Origin: Vibrio rumoiensis 1S-45
GTDB lineage: Bacteria; Pseudomonadota; Gammaproteobacteria; Enterobacterales; Vibrionaceae
Direction of reading: 5' to 3'
DNA length: 36,375 nt
Assembly: GCF_000286955.2 (NCBI RefSeq)
Contig: NZ_AJYK02000099.1
Location: forward strand, 1-36,375
This document shows positions 24,289-33,606 of the stretch, piece after piece (the stretch's first letter is position 1; each line of letters opens with the position of its first letter). The notes beneath the pieces were generated by a model. The model saw nothing but the letters and a program-made list of their open reading frames with translations, was not told the origin of the DNA and made no database searches. The translations under genes were made by a program, and so were the position numbers.

Positions 24289-24486
24289 TTAATTTTGACC
24301 TAATTGATTTACCGTGTCTGAAAGTGAATCCATATTACTTTGGAATTTGTCGGTGACATCTTCCAAGCTGTCTTGAACTTCTTCCATATCTCTGAGGTTC
24401 AGAGCATCCATGATTGGATCTTGATACTTAATACCGATGCCAACACCAATAGCAATAAGTACAATCCAGAATACTAATTTACCCAT
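24289..24486 (-). CDS. Small single-pass membrane protein, unknown function
   Basis: 65 residues. One N-terminal membrane helix (about 4-20, LVFWIVLIAIGVGIGI) is followed by an acidic, amphipathic helical part (about 30-65, MEEVQDSLEDVTDKFQSNMD). It most likely sits in the inner membrane. ATG 24486 has AGGAAAG upstream. I do not recognise a named family. Good ribosome site, terminator and composition argue it is real. Confidence 0.7.
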   Translation of the reverse strand: MGKLVFWIVLIAIGVGIGIKYQDPIMDALNLRDMEEVQDSLEDVTDKFQSNMDSLSDTVNQLGQN

Positions 24487-24590
24487 TTTCTTTCCTATTT
24501 AACACTAATGACACATTTGTCGTTAAGTTTACACAAATTAACCACAACGTCCATAGTCACAGATGTATACCTAAAACAATTGACTTTGCC

Positions 24591-24635
24591 ATGAAAGAAC
24601 TCAACAGCCTCCAAGATAAACTATTAGCCAAATAA
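24591..24635 (+). CDS. Possible 14-codon leader frame
   Basis: ATG 24591 reads MKELNSLQDKLLAK and stops at 24635, 21 bases before the next gene. It has no ribosome site. Listed as a weak leader-peptide candidate only. Confidence 0.12.
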   Translation: MKELNSLQDKLLAK

Positions 24636-24656
24636 GGAAATTAAAAGGTATATATA

Positions 24657-24848
24657 ATGCAAGACAATCAATCATATTCAAAAGGTATAGACTTCGACTC
24701 TTTAGTAGAAAAGATCGTTGAACTCACACCTATTCAATTGGAAAAACTGAATCATTTTATTGACGACATGCTCCAAATTGACGATTTTTCATCGCCAATA
24801 TTGAGTGAACAAGAAAAACAAACCTTGTCAAAAATGCTGAAAATTTAG
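24657..24848 (+). CDS. Small helical protein, unknown function
   Basis: 63 residues, no membrane segment, net acidic. Mostly helix with leucine/isoleucine spacing (FDSLVEKIVELTPIQLEKLN, then FIDDML and SEQEKQTLSKMLKI). Not recognised; the shape recalls small regulatory or antitoxin-like proteins, but no partner gene is present. ATG 24657 has AAAAGG at suitable distance. It is 110 bases upstream of the PhnA-family gene, same strand. Confidence 0.6.
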   Translation: MQDNQSYSKGIDFDSLVEKIVELTPIQLEKLNHFIDDMLQIDDFSSPILSEQEKQTLSKMLKI

Positions 24849-24958
24849 ACTACCTATGAGTAATATTTTTTAGAAAAAGGAGATTCCCCTTTAAATATCA
24901 TGGATAAAATGGATAATAGTCGCTCTTAAAACAACCCTTGACTATATTGGTGACCTTT

Positions 24959-25528
24959 ATGTCTACTGAAGCAACGCTACTCGCACGCTGCGAATCAAAA
25001 TGTGAGCTATGCTCATCAACTTCTTCACTCGCTCCTTTTGCGGTTGCTCCTCAAACGCTAATCACAGTAGATTACGCCGCGATGTTGTGTGATACATGCC
25101 GTACGCAAGTTGAATCACCAGAAGACATGGATGTAAACCACTGGCGTTGCCTTAATGACAGCATGTGGAGCCAAGTACCACAAGTTCAAGTATTAGCTTG
25201 GCGTCAACTAACCCACCTCTCTCGTAAAGGTGAAACTTGGGCAAACGAACTGCTCGATATGATGTACATGGAAGATGAAACTAAAAACTGGGCTGAAATC
25301 GGCATGGACGAAGATGAAGAAAAAGCACGCGATGTCAACGGTGTTATTCTTCAAAAAGGCGATGATGTTACCGTGATTAAAGACCTGCCAGTAAAAGGAT
25401 CATCAACCATCATCAAACAAGGCACAGTCGTTCGTGGCATTAGCCTAGACGCAGATCCTCGTTTAATTTCAGGCAAAGCAAATGGTCAATCTATGTACCT
25501 AATTGCAGAGTATTGCCGTAAGAAATAA
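24959..25528 (+). CDS. PhnA-family zinc-ribbon protein
   Basis: 189 residues from ATG 24959. An upstream TTG at 24938 is in frame, but MSTEATLLARCESKCELC is the typical family start and GGTG lies 8 bases before it. Two CxxC pairs (CESKCELC near 11-18, CDTC near 47-50) form a zinc ribbon. The C-terminal PhnA domain (about 125-189) contains DVNGVILQKGDDVTVIKDL and GTVVRGI, an SH3-like barrel. Despite the name, the family is not a phosphonate-degrading enzyme in most bacteria and its role is unclear. A very acidic linker (ETKNWAEIGMDEDEEKARD) joins the parts. Ends at a bidirectional terminator. Confidence 0.85.
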   Translation: MSTEATLLARCESKCELCSSTSSLAPFAVAPQTLITVDYAAMLCDTCRTQVESPEDMDVNHWRCLNDSMWSQVPQVQVLAWRQLTHLSRKGETWANELLDMMYMEDETKNWAEIGMDEDEEKARDVNGVILQKGDDVTVIKDLPVKGSSTIIKQGTVVRGISLDADPRLISGKANGQSMYLIAEYCRKK

Positions 25529-25543
25529 TTCAACACTTTCAAT

Positions 25544-25584
25544 AAAAAAGGTGCTCAGTTCAATTTGAATTGAGCACCTTTTTT
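25544..25584. terminator. Bidirectional terminator after PhnA-family gene
   Basis: AAAAAAGGTGCTCA and TGAGCACCTTTTTT pair, with TTCAA/TTGAA extending the stem, then six T. Strong in both directions, between convergent genes. Confidence 0.88.
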
Positions 25585-25635
25585 GTTCTTGATTTAACAG
25601 GATTCTTTAATCCATGATTCGATCAAGCATCCTGC

Positions 25636-26931
25636 TTACATAAACCAGCTCCACCAAATAAATGCCGCTAAAAATCCAAATAGGTAGACAAAACCAACGT
25701 AAGCTAACCACTTCATTTTGCGGCTGTATCTTAGGCTTTCTGGTAACTGAGTACGTGTGACTAATAAGTAATTAAGCACAGCAAAGATAGGTGTCGTCAT
25801 AAATGCAAGGATCATTGCAAAATGCATCATCGACATTAAAGACGATGTAAAAAATAGAATCACCGAGAAAGACAGAAGACTAACGACAACCATCCAACCA
25901 CTTAATAGTTTTTTCGCAGTTTTAGGATCACTATCACTGGTTTTATTACTCAACAATAACGTGCTTTCGGTTAACACTCGTGAATAACCATCGATACAAG
26001 TAATGGTGCTACCAAAGATACAAAAGAAAGCAATCACTGCAATTAAGTAGCGCGACCATTCACCAATTGAAGACGTATACATGCTCACAAGCTGATGAGA
26101 AAAACCAATACCGGATGTTTGTAATGCTTCCCCACTACCGTTTAAAACAAGCGCGCCTAATGATAAGAAGACTATTGCTAGAATTGCCGTTCCAATGTAA
26201 CCAACATTAAAATCAAACAGGGCCGAACGTGCCGTTACCTTTTGTTCTTTACTCTGGCTTTTTAACCATAAAGAGTTAAAACACGAGATCTCTATTGGAG
26301 CAGGCATCCAACCCATCATAATCACAAGAAATCCAAATGCCGCCATTGTCCAAGGCGAAGGACTGACGTAATCCGCTGGCGCGACGGCACCGTTACTTGC
26401 TGCAATCATAACGGCGATAACTGTCGTCACAACTAAAACGGCCATAATAATCTTGGATAGCGTACTTAAAGCATGAAAATGCCCTGCAACCAAAATAGCC
26501 AAACAGACAAATAATATCCCACCAGCAATCACTGGCATCGGCAAACTAATGGGTAAAAAGTACCCCATTAGGCTTGAGCTAAACAGCAACAAAGCAGCAA
26601 TATTTACAAAAGCGGAGATAAAATTTAAAACATTAAAGAGCCATAGATAGCCAATACCCATTTTACGATAACCTTCAACCAAACTTTGGCCAGTACCAAC
26701 CGTATATTGCACCCCTGCTCTAAAGAATGGATATTTGAATAAGTTAACGAGCAAAATCAATATAGCGAGTTGCCAACCATAGGTTGCACCTGCTTGGGTT
26801 GAAGAGACTAAATGAGATCCTCCCACCGCAGCAGAAGCCATCATAATCCCAGGCCCAAGCGATCGTAGTAAGGAAACCGACTTCAATTTATTATCGGAAT
26901 TTTGAGATGAAAGTGTGGCAGTATTTTCCAT
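25636..26931 (-). CDS. Divergent Nramp-family transporter lacking the canonical metal motif
   Basis: 431 residues, about eleven membrane helices. The Nramp fold shows in the first-helix region GPGIMMASAAVGGSHLVSST (26-45) and in the sixth-helix MPAPIEIS segment. Canonical Nramps have DPGN in helix 1 and a methionine-containing motif in helix 6 for Mn2+/Fe2+; here the DPGN position reads GGSH and the helix-6 site is altered. It may therefore carry another substrate, such as Mg2+ as in Nramp-related magnesium transporters, or a non-metal substrate. ATG 26931 has AGGA at 7 bases. A 13-bp palindrome lies 42 bases upstream. Family assignment is good; substrate unknown. Confidence 0.8.
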   Translation of the reverse strand: MENTATLSSQNSDNKLKSVSLLRSLGPGIMMASAAVGGSHLVSSTQAGATYGWQLAILILLVNLFKYPFFRAGVQYTVGTGQSLVEGYRKMGIGYLWLFNVLNFISAFVNIAALLLFSSSLMGYFLPISLPMPVIAGGILFVCLAILVAGHFHALSTLSKIIMAVLVVTTVIAVMIAASNGAVAPADYVSPSPWTMAAFGFLVIMMGWMPAPIEISCFNSLWLKSQSKEQKVTARSALFDFNVGYIGTAILAIVFLSLGALVLNGSGEALQTSGIGFSHQLVSMYTSSIGEWSRYLIAVIAFFCIFGSTITCIDGYSRVLTESTLLLSNKTSDSDPKTAKKLLSGWMVVVSLLSFSVILFFTSSLMSMMHFAMILAFMTTPIFAVLNYLLVTRTQLPESLRYSRKMKWLAYVGFVYLFGFLAAFIWWSWFM

Positions 26932-26972
26932 AACGCGTCCTAATATAAAATAATTATTTGCCTTCCATTTTT

Positions 26973-26985
26973 CTCGATAATCGAG
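26973..26985. promoter_or_regulatory. Palindrome upstream of Nramp-family gene
   Basis: CTCGAT-A-ATCGAG is a perfect inverted repeat 42 bases before the transporter start, in promoter position. It does not match the Fur consensus I know. Possible operator. Confidence 0.35.
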
Positions 26986-27230
26986 TCATTCTGGCATTTG
27001 GATATTAGGAATAGGAAGTGTATATGAGTGCGGACCCTGAGTTAAAATGAGTGAAATATCGCAGTTCTACTTCTTATTCTCAGAACATTCTGCTGTCTTT
27101 GTTCATGGATTACAAGGTAACAAAAACGCAAAACAGAATTAACTGCTGCATTATTAAAATAAATTAGACCATATAGCTAACTTGTGTCTCCGATAAGTTA
27201 TTGTGGCTGGTAAAATGAAAGAAAAAAAAC

Positions 27231-27263
27231 ATAAAAAAAAGCCAACCCATAGGTCAGCTTCTT
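27231..27263 (-). terminator. Intrinsic terminator of the 62-residue gene
   Basis: On the minus strand AAGCTGACC-TAT-GGGTTGGCTT folds with two wobble pairs and is followed by eight T. It ends about 30 bases after the stop at 27290. The rest of the 26932-27289 gap shows only the Nramp-gene promoter region. Confidence 0.7.
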
Positions 27264-27289
27264 TAAATTTTATCTTTTCAAATAGAGAC

Positions 27290-27478
27290 TTAGTATAAAC
27301 CTAAATCTTTCTGTAAATGTGATGACAGATTTGATGTGTCACTTACATAACTATTTGATTTTGTAGTTTTGCCAAATAATACATCAGCAAAATGTTTCAT
27401 CAATCCTTTGACGTTAACCGAGTAGGTTTTGTTATCCATAGATGGTGTTGCAACTGATTCCAAGATTGCTTGTGTCAT
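27290..27478 (-). CDS. Small protein, unknown function
   Basis: 62 residues from ATG 27478. A GTG at 27490 is in frame but less likely, because GAGTGAGA lies at ribosome-site distance from the ATG. Contains VNVKGLMKHFADVLFGK (about 20-37) and ends SSHLQKDLGLY, a tail reminiscent of the (K/R)D(I/L)GL ending of DUF1127 proteins, though the rest does not fit that family. No membrane segment. Has its own terminator. Probably a real small gene; function unknown. Confidence 0.6.
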   Translation of the reverse strand: MTQAILESVATPSMDNKTYSVNVKGLMKHFADVLFGKTTKSNSYVSDTSNLSSHLQKDLGLY

Positions 27479-27730
27479 CTGTGTTCTCACTCTGTTTTAA
27501 CGATCAATTTGCGCGCATAGTATGGCCCTTTGATAACGAAATAAAATGAAAAAAAATGCAACTTCGGATTAGTTTTTCTAATTAACAAGCAAATAACAAT
27601 CGCTGAATGAAAAACAAGAAAAATATACAGAATAACCTTATAACACAAATAAATGAAACCCATCAGACAAGGTCAAAATACAAAAGATCAATTTAATAAC
27701 ATTTAGACCTTTCAATAACTCACCTAAAGA

Positions 27731-28345
27731 TTATTGAGCGATCCATTGAGATTCAATCAATATATGTTCGTGCTGCTTTATTCTGCCTGTAAAAATATCA
27801 CCAGATTGAACAACACCCACACCGCTTGGTGTGCCTGTCATCACTACATCGCCATTATTTAATCGGGAATAAGAAAGGATTTCTTTTACAATCTCATCTG
27901 GGCTGAATAACATATTATTCACTCCCCCGGCTTGTACTCGCACCCCATTAATCAATAATTCAAGTGATAAACCTTGCCAATTACCGCCAGATAAACTGAC
28001 AAACTTGCTCAATACTGCAGAACCATCAAAGGCTTTTGCTCTTTCCCAAGGTAATTGTTTGGACTTTAATGCTGATTGAAGCTCTCTTTTGGTTAAATCC
28101 AATCCAAACCCAACAGCATGAATTTGATTATTCTTAATGGTAAAACAGATTTCGCCTTCATAATGCAAAGGCTCCTGATGATAAGACGTTAATTCTGTTG
28201 TGATAGATGTACTCGGCTTATTAAACACGACCATTTGATCTGGCATAGCATTATTCAGCTCTTTGACATGCTCTGCGTAATTTCTACCCACACACACCAC
28301 TTTAGAGGGCTTAATTTTACGGTTATCAATTACAATTGTTGTCAT
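27731..28345 (-). CDS. Fumarylacetoacetate hydrolase (FAH)-family enzyme
   Basis: 204 residues, the size of the short FAH proteins such as YcgM and FAHD1, which act as acylpyruvate hydrolases or oxaloacetate decarboxylases. The fold motifs are present: KVVCVGRNYAEHVKEL at the N-terminus, metal-binding ExE in LHYEGEICF, the third metal aspartate in GFGLDLTKRE, KAFDGSAVLS, and VMTGTPSGVG near the C-terminus. Its ATG overlaps the sbcC stop by four bases (ATGA), so it is translated from the sbcDC mRNA. A metabolic enzyme coupled to a DNA-repair nuclease operon is unexpected and no functional link is obvious. Substrate unknown. Confidence 0.88.
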   Translation of the reverse strand: MTTIVIDNRKIKPSKVVCVGRNYAEHVKELNNAMPDQMVVFNKPSTSITTELTSYHQEPLHYEGEICFTIKNNQIHAVGFGLDLTKRELQSALKSKQLPWERAKAFDGSAVLSKFVSLSGGNWQGLSLELLINGVRVQAGGVNNMLFSPDEIVKEILSYSRLNNGDVVMTGTPSGVGVVQSGDIFTGRIKQHEHILIESQWIAQ

Positions 28346-31300
28346 TGGTCATCCCTTACCTGTTCTTCTCTAAATCGAAATTGTTTTTCTAACTCACTAA
28401 TACCAAGCCCATTCTTCTTATGCACTTTTATTTGTACCGGAATCCGTTCTTTCATAGCATCAATGTGACTAATCACCCCAATCATTTTGCCCGAAGCATT
28501 GAGATTATCTAAGGCATTCAATGCCATATCGAGTGTATCTGCATCCAAAGTACCAAAGCCTTCATCTAAAAACAGTGAATCAATACTCGTTTTATGGCTG
28601 ACTAGGTCAGAGAGCGCTAATGCCAAGGCAAGGCTCACTAGGAAACTTTCGCCGCCTGACAGTGTTTTGGTGTCTCTGATCGCATCTCCCTGCCAAGTGT
28701 CTACAACCGATAACTCTAGGCCACTCGCAGAGATTACAGCGCCTTCAGTAGCTTCTTGATCTTGCAAGCCACTACGTTGCAGTAAGTATCGACCGTGCAA
28801 GTTTGACAGTTGGTTATTCGCTAAGTAAACCAAGTTATCTAATGTTAATCCTTGAGCAAACTTGCGAAATTTATCTCCACTTTTTGAGCCAATTAATGCG
28901 TGCAGATACTGCCAATCGTCATATTGTGAGCGAAGATTCTCAATTTGTTCAAATAATGCTTTTTGCCCATCTAAACGTTGAGTGTTTAAATTTAATTCAT
29001 GCTCTATTTGGCCAACACGATAAGTGTTTTGATCTAGTGTTTGAGCTAGCTCTTGTTGATTTTTAAGAACCGTGTCTGCCTCTATTTGTTGCCAAGCCGT
29101 CGCTTTCTCATGTTGTTGAATGTGTTGCCATTGTATATTTGCACTCTCAAGTAATGCTTGTGTTCGTTCTAACTGGCGAGAAATTCCTTGTTGTAAAAGA
29201 ATGAGTTTCTGTCTTTCTTCTTCACTTATTAACGCAGCTTCAAAGGCACCTTGATCTTCAAAAGGACTGTTTGATAATTGCTCAAACCATTTCGCAGTAT
29301 AAGTATCACATTGTTTCGATTGTTGTTCTTTTTGCGCGAGAATACTTTCCAATTCACCCGATAATTTCTCTAACTGGGCTTGCAAAGAATATAAGTCTTG
29401 CTGGGCTTTCTGCTTATTCTGCTCTTTTTCATCTAGCTTGTTTTGACTTACTCGCTTTTCATCCGCAACCACTCTATTTCCAAAAAGTGCTTGTCGTTGC
29501 TGTTTTAAACGTGCAAGTTCTTCTGTTTGACTATTCAACGCTTTACGGCTGTCTTGTAAGGCATGCTGCTGCCCTTCGAGATCTTTTTCCAAACGAGCTA
29601 ATGTCTGTTTTGCTTGTTCAATTTTACTATGCAGATCATTGGATTGCTGATGGTGTTGCTGCCAGCGATGTAACGCATGACGTTTTTCTTCTAGCCATTG
29701 CATTAAGTGCGTAACATCACTGCCTTCAGAATCAATATCATAATCAGGCAAAACATAGTGTAAAGATTGCCAATGTTTGCATAACGTATGATAAGCACTC
29801 TTTCTTTCTTCGCTTAAGGATTGATAAGCTTGTGTACGCTCCTCTTGCGATTTTAATAACGCCTGATATTGATGCTTAACACCATCGATTGTCACTTTCG
29901 CTTTCTCGTAATCACGCTCGCTCAGCTGCCACGCCTCTTTGGCACTGCTTAACTGTTTTTCGACTTGCTGATTCTGAGATAGCAGATTTCTAATTTGCTC
30001 AATTTGTTGTGGTAGCTCAATTTCGTATTTCTTTAACTGAGCCTGATCCTCAATAGCAAAACACTCTAGTGTTTCATCGGTGAAGCTTTGTCGCCATTGA
30101 TGCTCAATTTCCAATAACTCTGCTTTATTCAGAACCTGCTTATTATTTAAGTCTTCGATATGGCGCGTAATCGAATCTAATTGGGTACGTGCTTGAATGC
30201 CCTTTGTTTCGATCTCTTTTTTGTCCTTTTCAGCTTGTTCTTTATCAAGGCTTATTTGTGAGCGATTCACCCGAGATCCGGCCTCTAAAGCAGGGTGTTG
30301 TTTTGAACCGCATAAAGGGCACGCCTCACCTAGGTTTAAGTTGGCACGATAATCCGCTAAATGCATATCTTGATCGATCAGTTGGGTATAGTTTTGAATT
30401 AACGCATCTTTCGCTTTATACGTTTGCCTTAATGAAGTGCAATATTGATTCAATTGTACTTGCTGGTTGGATTGCTCTACCAAACTTTGCGTATCAAGTT
30501 TTATGTTTTGTGATAATTTAAACCAAGCATCTTGCTTTACGCGAAGCTGATAACTCAAATTCAGTTGTCGATTTTTTTGTTCAAGCTGTTGATTTAAGCT
30601 GTCATTAGTTTGGTTATCATTTAAAGCTCGTTGCTGCCAAGACTGATTAGCGGCTTGATATACAGCGTGTTTACCATGAACATTTTTCTGCAACTCACTT
30701 AACGATTGATCTTGTTTCTCAATATCTAGTTTCAATGTTTGAAGAGTTTTACTCTCGGATTCCATCATTTTATCTAATTGAGAGAGTTTCTGGCTTTTTT
30801 CACCCACTTGCTGAATTTGCAGTTCCCAAGAATTTAAATGCAAAGATAAAGCTTCATCACTTGAATGTGATTTTAAATATTCTTGGCTGATTACATATTG
30901 TTTTTGATCACTGTCTAGTAATTGTTTTACCTGAAGTATTTCTTGCTGCGCAACATCAAAACGCTTTCCTTCACGCTCATATTGCAAATGTAAGTCGTGA
31001 ATTTTCGATTCAATTTGAGCAATTTGAACATCTAACGGTTGTACTTTTTCTTCTAATAAAATACATAATTCGAGGTGTGCTTTCTTTTGTAGGCCATGAG
31101 ATTCTGTCGCTTGTTCAAAAATGTTTTTCTTTGATTGTTTGTACTTTTCTAACTCATGAAAATCGTGTTGTTTACTTTTACGTTGCTGTTCAATCGCATT
31201 AACATTAGTGACAGCGTCACGCCATTGTTGGAAGGGCATTCTCAGCTTTTCAGCAGGTTCACTTTGCATTAATTTATGTAATTGCGGTTCTGCTTCTTTT

Positions 31301-32118
31301 CGTTCCAATGTCGCATTTTCAAGTGCTTGTGTAGCTGTCGTCAGCTTTTGATTTGCATCGTTATATTGATTCCACCATTGACTATGGCTTTGCCACTCTT
31401 GCAATACGGCTTTGTCGGATTTCAATTTAGCATGTAAAACCGTTAACTCACTTTCAAGCTCGGTAATTTGTTCTGATGTTAATAATTGAACACCTTTGGA
31501 TTCTGACTCTAACTGCGCTAATTGTTGTTTAATATCCGTAAAATGATCGTGTACTTTTTCAGAGATCACACCGTAAATTTCGGTTCCCGTTAGCTCTTCA
31601 AGCAGTTCCGCTCGCTCTGATTCTTTAGCATTTAAAAAAGCCGCAAATTGACCTTGCGATAACATCATGGATTTTGTGAAGCGTGAAAAATCTAACCCGG
31701 TCAGTTCTTTTAATAACGTATCTTTACGCTTTACTTGGCTTGCTAATACTGTGCCGCTTTCTACTTCTGCTAATTCAACAACGGCAGATTGTAAATTACC
31801 ATCAATTTTGCCTCGTGAGCGACGCATACTCCAGAAAGCGCGATAAGCCTTTCCTTTTACTTCGAATTCAACTTCGGACAAACTCTCTGTTGTGCCGCGA
31901 GTCATAATCTCATTTGATGAGGTTGAAATAAGCCCCAAACGCGGCGTTTGATGATAAAGCGCTAAACAAATAGCATCGAGTAATGTTGTTTTACCTGCAC
32001 CTGTGGGGCCAGTAATGGCAAACAAACCATTTTCAGCGAAAGGTGATTGTGTGAAATCTATTTTCCATTCACCTTTCAAAGAGTTCAGGTTACAAAATCG
32101 AACGCTTAAAATTCTCAT
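28342..32118 (-). CDS. sbcC: SbcC, ATPase subunit of the SbcCD nuclease
   Basis: 1258 residues. The Rad50-like SMC subunit that with SbcD cuts hairpins and protein-blocked DNA ends. Walker A GPTGAGKTTLLDAICLALYH is near residue 38. Two long coiled coils, very rich in Q, E, L and K, flank the zinc hook CPLC near residue 600, and the C-terminal ATPase half has the signature LSGGESF (about 1153) and Walker B SLFLDEGFGTLD (about 1183). Length is close to the usual 1050 to 1250. It overlaps sbcD by four bases upstream and the FAH gene by four bases downstream, so all three form one translationally coupled operon. Confidence 0.95.
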   Translation of the reverse strand: MRILSVRFCNLNSLKGEWKIDFTQSPFAENGLFAITGPTGAGKTTLLDAICLALYHQTPRLGLISTSSNEIMTRGTTESLSEVEFEVKGKAYRAFWSMRRSRGKIDGNLQSAVVELAEVESGTVLASQVKRKDTLLKELTGLDFSRFTKSMMLSQGQFAAFLNAKESERAELLEELTGTEIYGVISEKVHDHFTDIKQQLAQLESESKGVQLLTSEQITELESELTVLHAKLKSDKAVLQEWQSHSQWWNQYNDANQKLTTATQALENATLERKEAEPQLHKLMQSEPAEKLRMPFQQWRDAVTNVNAIEQQRKSKQHDFHELEKYKQSKKNIFEQATESHGLQKKAHLELCILLEEKVQPLDVQIAQIESKIHDLHLQYEREGKRFDVAQQEILQVKQLLDSDQKQYVISQEYLKSHSSDEALSLHLNSWELQIQQVGEKSQKLSQLDKMMESESKTLQTLKLDIEKQDQSLSELQKNVHGKHAVYQAANQSWQQRALNDNQTNDSLNQQLEQKNRQLNLSYQLRVKQDAWFKLSQNIKLDTQSLVEQSNQQVQLNQYCTSLRQTYKAKDALIQNYTQLIDQDMHLADYRANLNLGEACPLCGSKQHPALEAGSRVNRSQISLDKEQAEKDKKEIETKGIQARTQLDSITRHIEDLNNKQVLNKAELLEIEHQWRQSFTDETLECFAIEDQAQLKKYEIELPQQIEQIRNLLSQNQQVEKQLSSAKEAWQLSERDYEKAKVTIDGVKHQYQALLKSQEERTQAYQSLSEERKSAYHTLCKHWQSLHYVLPDYDIDSEGSDVTHLMQWLEEKRHALHRWQQHHQQSNDLHSKIEQAKQTLARLEKDLEGQQHALQDSRKALNSQTEELARLKQQRQALFGNRVVADEKRVSQNKLDEKEQNKQKAQQDLYSLQAQLEKLSGELESILAQKEQQSKQCDTYTAKWFEQLSNSPFEDQGAFEAALISEEERQKLILLQQGISRQLERTQALLESANIQWQHIQQHEKATAWQQIEADTVLKNQQELAQTLDQNTYRVGQIEHELNLNTQRLDGQKALFEQIENLRSQYDDWQYLHALIGSKSGDKFRKFAQGLTLDNLVYLANNQLSNLHGRYLLQRSGLQDQEATEGAVISASGLELSVVDTWQGDAIRDTKTLSGGESFLVSLALALALSDLVSHKTSIDSLFLDEGFGTLDADTLDMALNALDNLNASGKMIGVISHIDAMKERIPVQIKVHKKNGLGISELEKQFRFREEQVRDDQ

Positions 32119-33392
32119 TTTGAGTCTCCTGAATGTTCCACGTCTTCTACCACTTGTTTAAATTGTTCAACGATACGCTTTTTCCTTTCAACATCGACTT
32201 CCCCTTCAAATACCTCCAATTGCAGACGTTTATCAAACACATCAAAAGGCGTCAGTTCGGCAAGTGTTTCATTCTTCATTTGGCTAAGCGCTTGAGATCG
32301 AGCCGTACGAGTTCGACGTAGCTGCAAAACGTCTACATTATAATTTTCGGTTAATGCTTGAATGCGTGGTTGAAGATCGGACAGATAGTCCTCAATTTCG
32401 ACTTGAATACACAGCCACACAGTTTGTTGTGAGTCTTTAAATTGTGTGAGCTGCTCAGCTATCGATTGTAAGCTGCCTTTTACAACCGACATTGGTTGAA
32501 ACAATGGGATGGAAAGTGGTTGAATACGCTTCTCTTTACCAGAAAATTCCACCAATACCACTTGCTTATTGGAATACACCACGCCATTTTCACTGTCTTG
32601 TTTATTTGGGACTTTTATTTCATCAAAACTAAGGGGGATGGGCGAACCAGAGTAACGAATCGATTCAGATTTTGCGACAATTTGTGGCCTATGGATATGT
32701 CCCAAAGCCATGTAATCGACAGGCGGAAAAGCCGATGCATCAAAGGCTTCCAATGTGCCGATATAAATATCGCGTACCGATTCGGATGTCGTGACCCCTA
32801 ATGCAGTTAAATGCCCTGTAGCAATGATGGGAACCTTACGCTGTATGTCACTTTCCACTTCAACTTGGCGCTGTTTTGCGTATTGATATAAACGATCGTA
32901 ATGAGCCTGAATCGCTTCACCTAAAGCCAGTTTCTTATCGGTGCTACTTTCTCCAGCAACACTTTGCACAACATCACGAGGTCTTACGAATGGAACCGCG
33001 CAAACAATCGCACCTATACTTCCACTGCGATCTTTAAGGGTAAGCACCTGCTCTTCCACCAAATCACTAGTATTGGAAACAACATAAGTATTCAAACAAG
33101 CGAGTAAGGCTTTTGATTCATTCAGCACTGAAACGGAATCATGGTTACCACCCAGCACCAATAAAGTGCAGCCTAACCGATTAAGATCCACCACGAATTG
33201 GTTATACATCTCACGGGCATAACTCGGCGGAGATCCGGTATCAAACACATCTCCGGCAATAATGACGGCATCAACACCTTGCGTATCAACAACTTTCAAT
33301 AACCAACAAATAAAAGCTTGGTGCTCTTCTTTGCGACTTTTAGTGAAAAAGTTTTGCCCTAAGTGCCAATCGGAAGTGTGTAAGATCTTCAT
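32115..33392 (-). CDS. sbcD: SbcD, nuclease subunit of SbcCD
   Basis: 425 residues. The Mre11-like metallophosphoesterase with exonuclease and endonuclease activity. All metal-binding motifs are present: TSDWHLGQ (6-13), AGDVFDTGSPP, GGNHDS, GHLTALG and GHIHRP. The C-terminal region (about 280-425) holds the capping and SbcC-binding parts. ATG 33392 has no good ribosome site, so expression may be low. First gene of the sbcD-sbcC-FAH operon. Confidence 0.95.
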   Translation of the reverse strand: MKILHTSDWHLGQNFFTKSRKEEHQAFICWLLKVVDTQGVDAVIIAGDVFDTGSPPSYAREMYNQFVVDLNRLGCTLLVLGGNHDSVSVLNESKALLACLNTYVVSNTSDLVEEQVLTLKDRSGSIGAIVCAVPFVRPRDVVQSVAGESSTDKKLALGEAIQAHYDRLYQYAKQRQVEVESDIQRKVPIIATGHLTALGVTTSESVRDIYIGTLEAFDASAFPPVDYMALGHIHRPQIVAKSESIRYSGSPIPLSFDEIKVPNKQDSENGVVYSNKQVVLVEFSGKEKRIQPLSIPLFQPMSVVKGSLQSIAEQLTQFKDSQQTVWLCIQVEIEDYLSDLQPRIQALTENYNVDVLQLRRTRTARSQALSQMKNETLAELTPFDVFDKRLQLEVFEGEVDVERKKRIVEQFKQVVEDVEHSGDSK

Positions 33393-33515
33393 AATAAAGG
33401 TGAACTTCTAAGCTGAGTGTGAGAAAAGGAATTGTGCCATATTTGTTTTGATAAAAAAGATAATTTACTAAAAATCGTATCTTGACGTCACTAAATATCG
33501 TTAAATGACAGGCAT

Positions 33516-33545
33516 AAAAAAGCTCAGGAAATTTAACCTGAGCTT
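33516..33545 (-). terminator. Strong terminator with no visible gene upstream
   Basis: On the minus strand AAGCTCAGG-TTAAATTT-CCTGAGCTT is followed by a run of T (A-run at 33516-33520 on plus). The csgG transcript already has its own terminator at 33951-33986, so this one must end an RNA starting between about 33550 and 33950, or act as a backup. It insulates sbcD. Confidence 0.75.
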
Positions 33546-33606
33546 GTTACAAAAACCATCACAAAAGTAACGGCCAGCTATGCGTAACTACCAAAATGTG
33601 CCCTAA

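Noticed and set aside
27680..27740. Terminator after the FAH gene
   Set aside because: CAATAA/TTATTG can pair, but the stem is A+T-only and there is no T-run.
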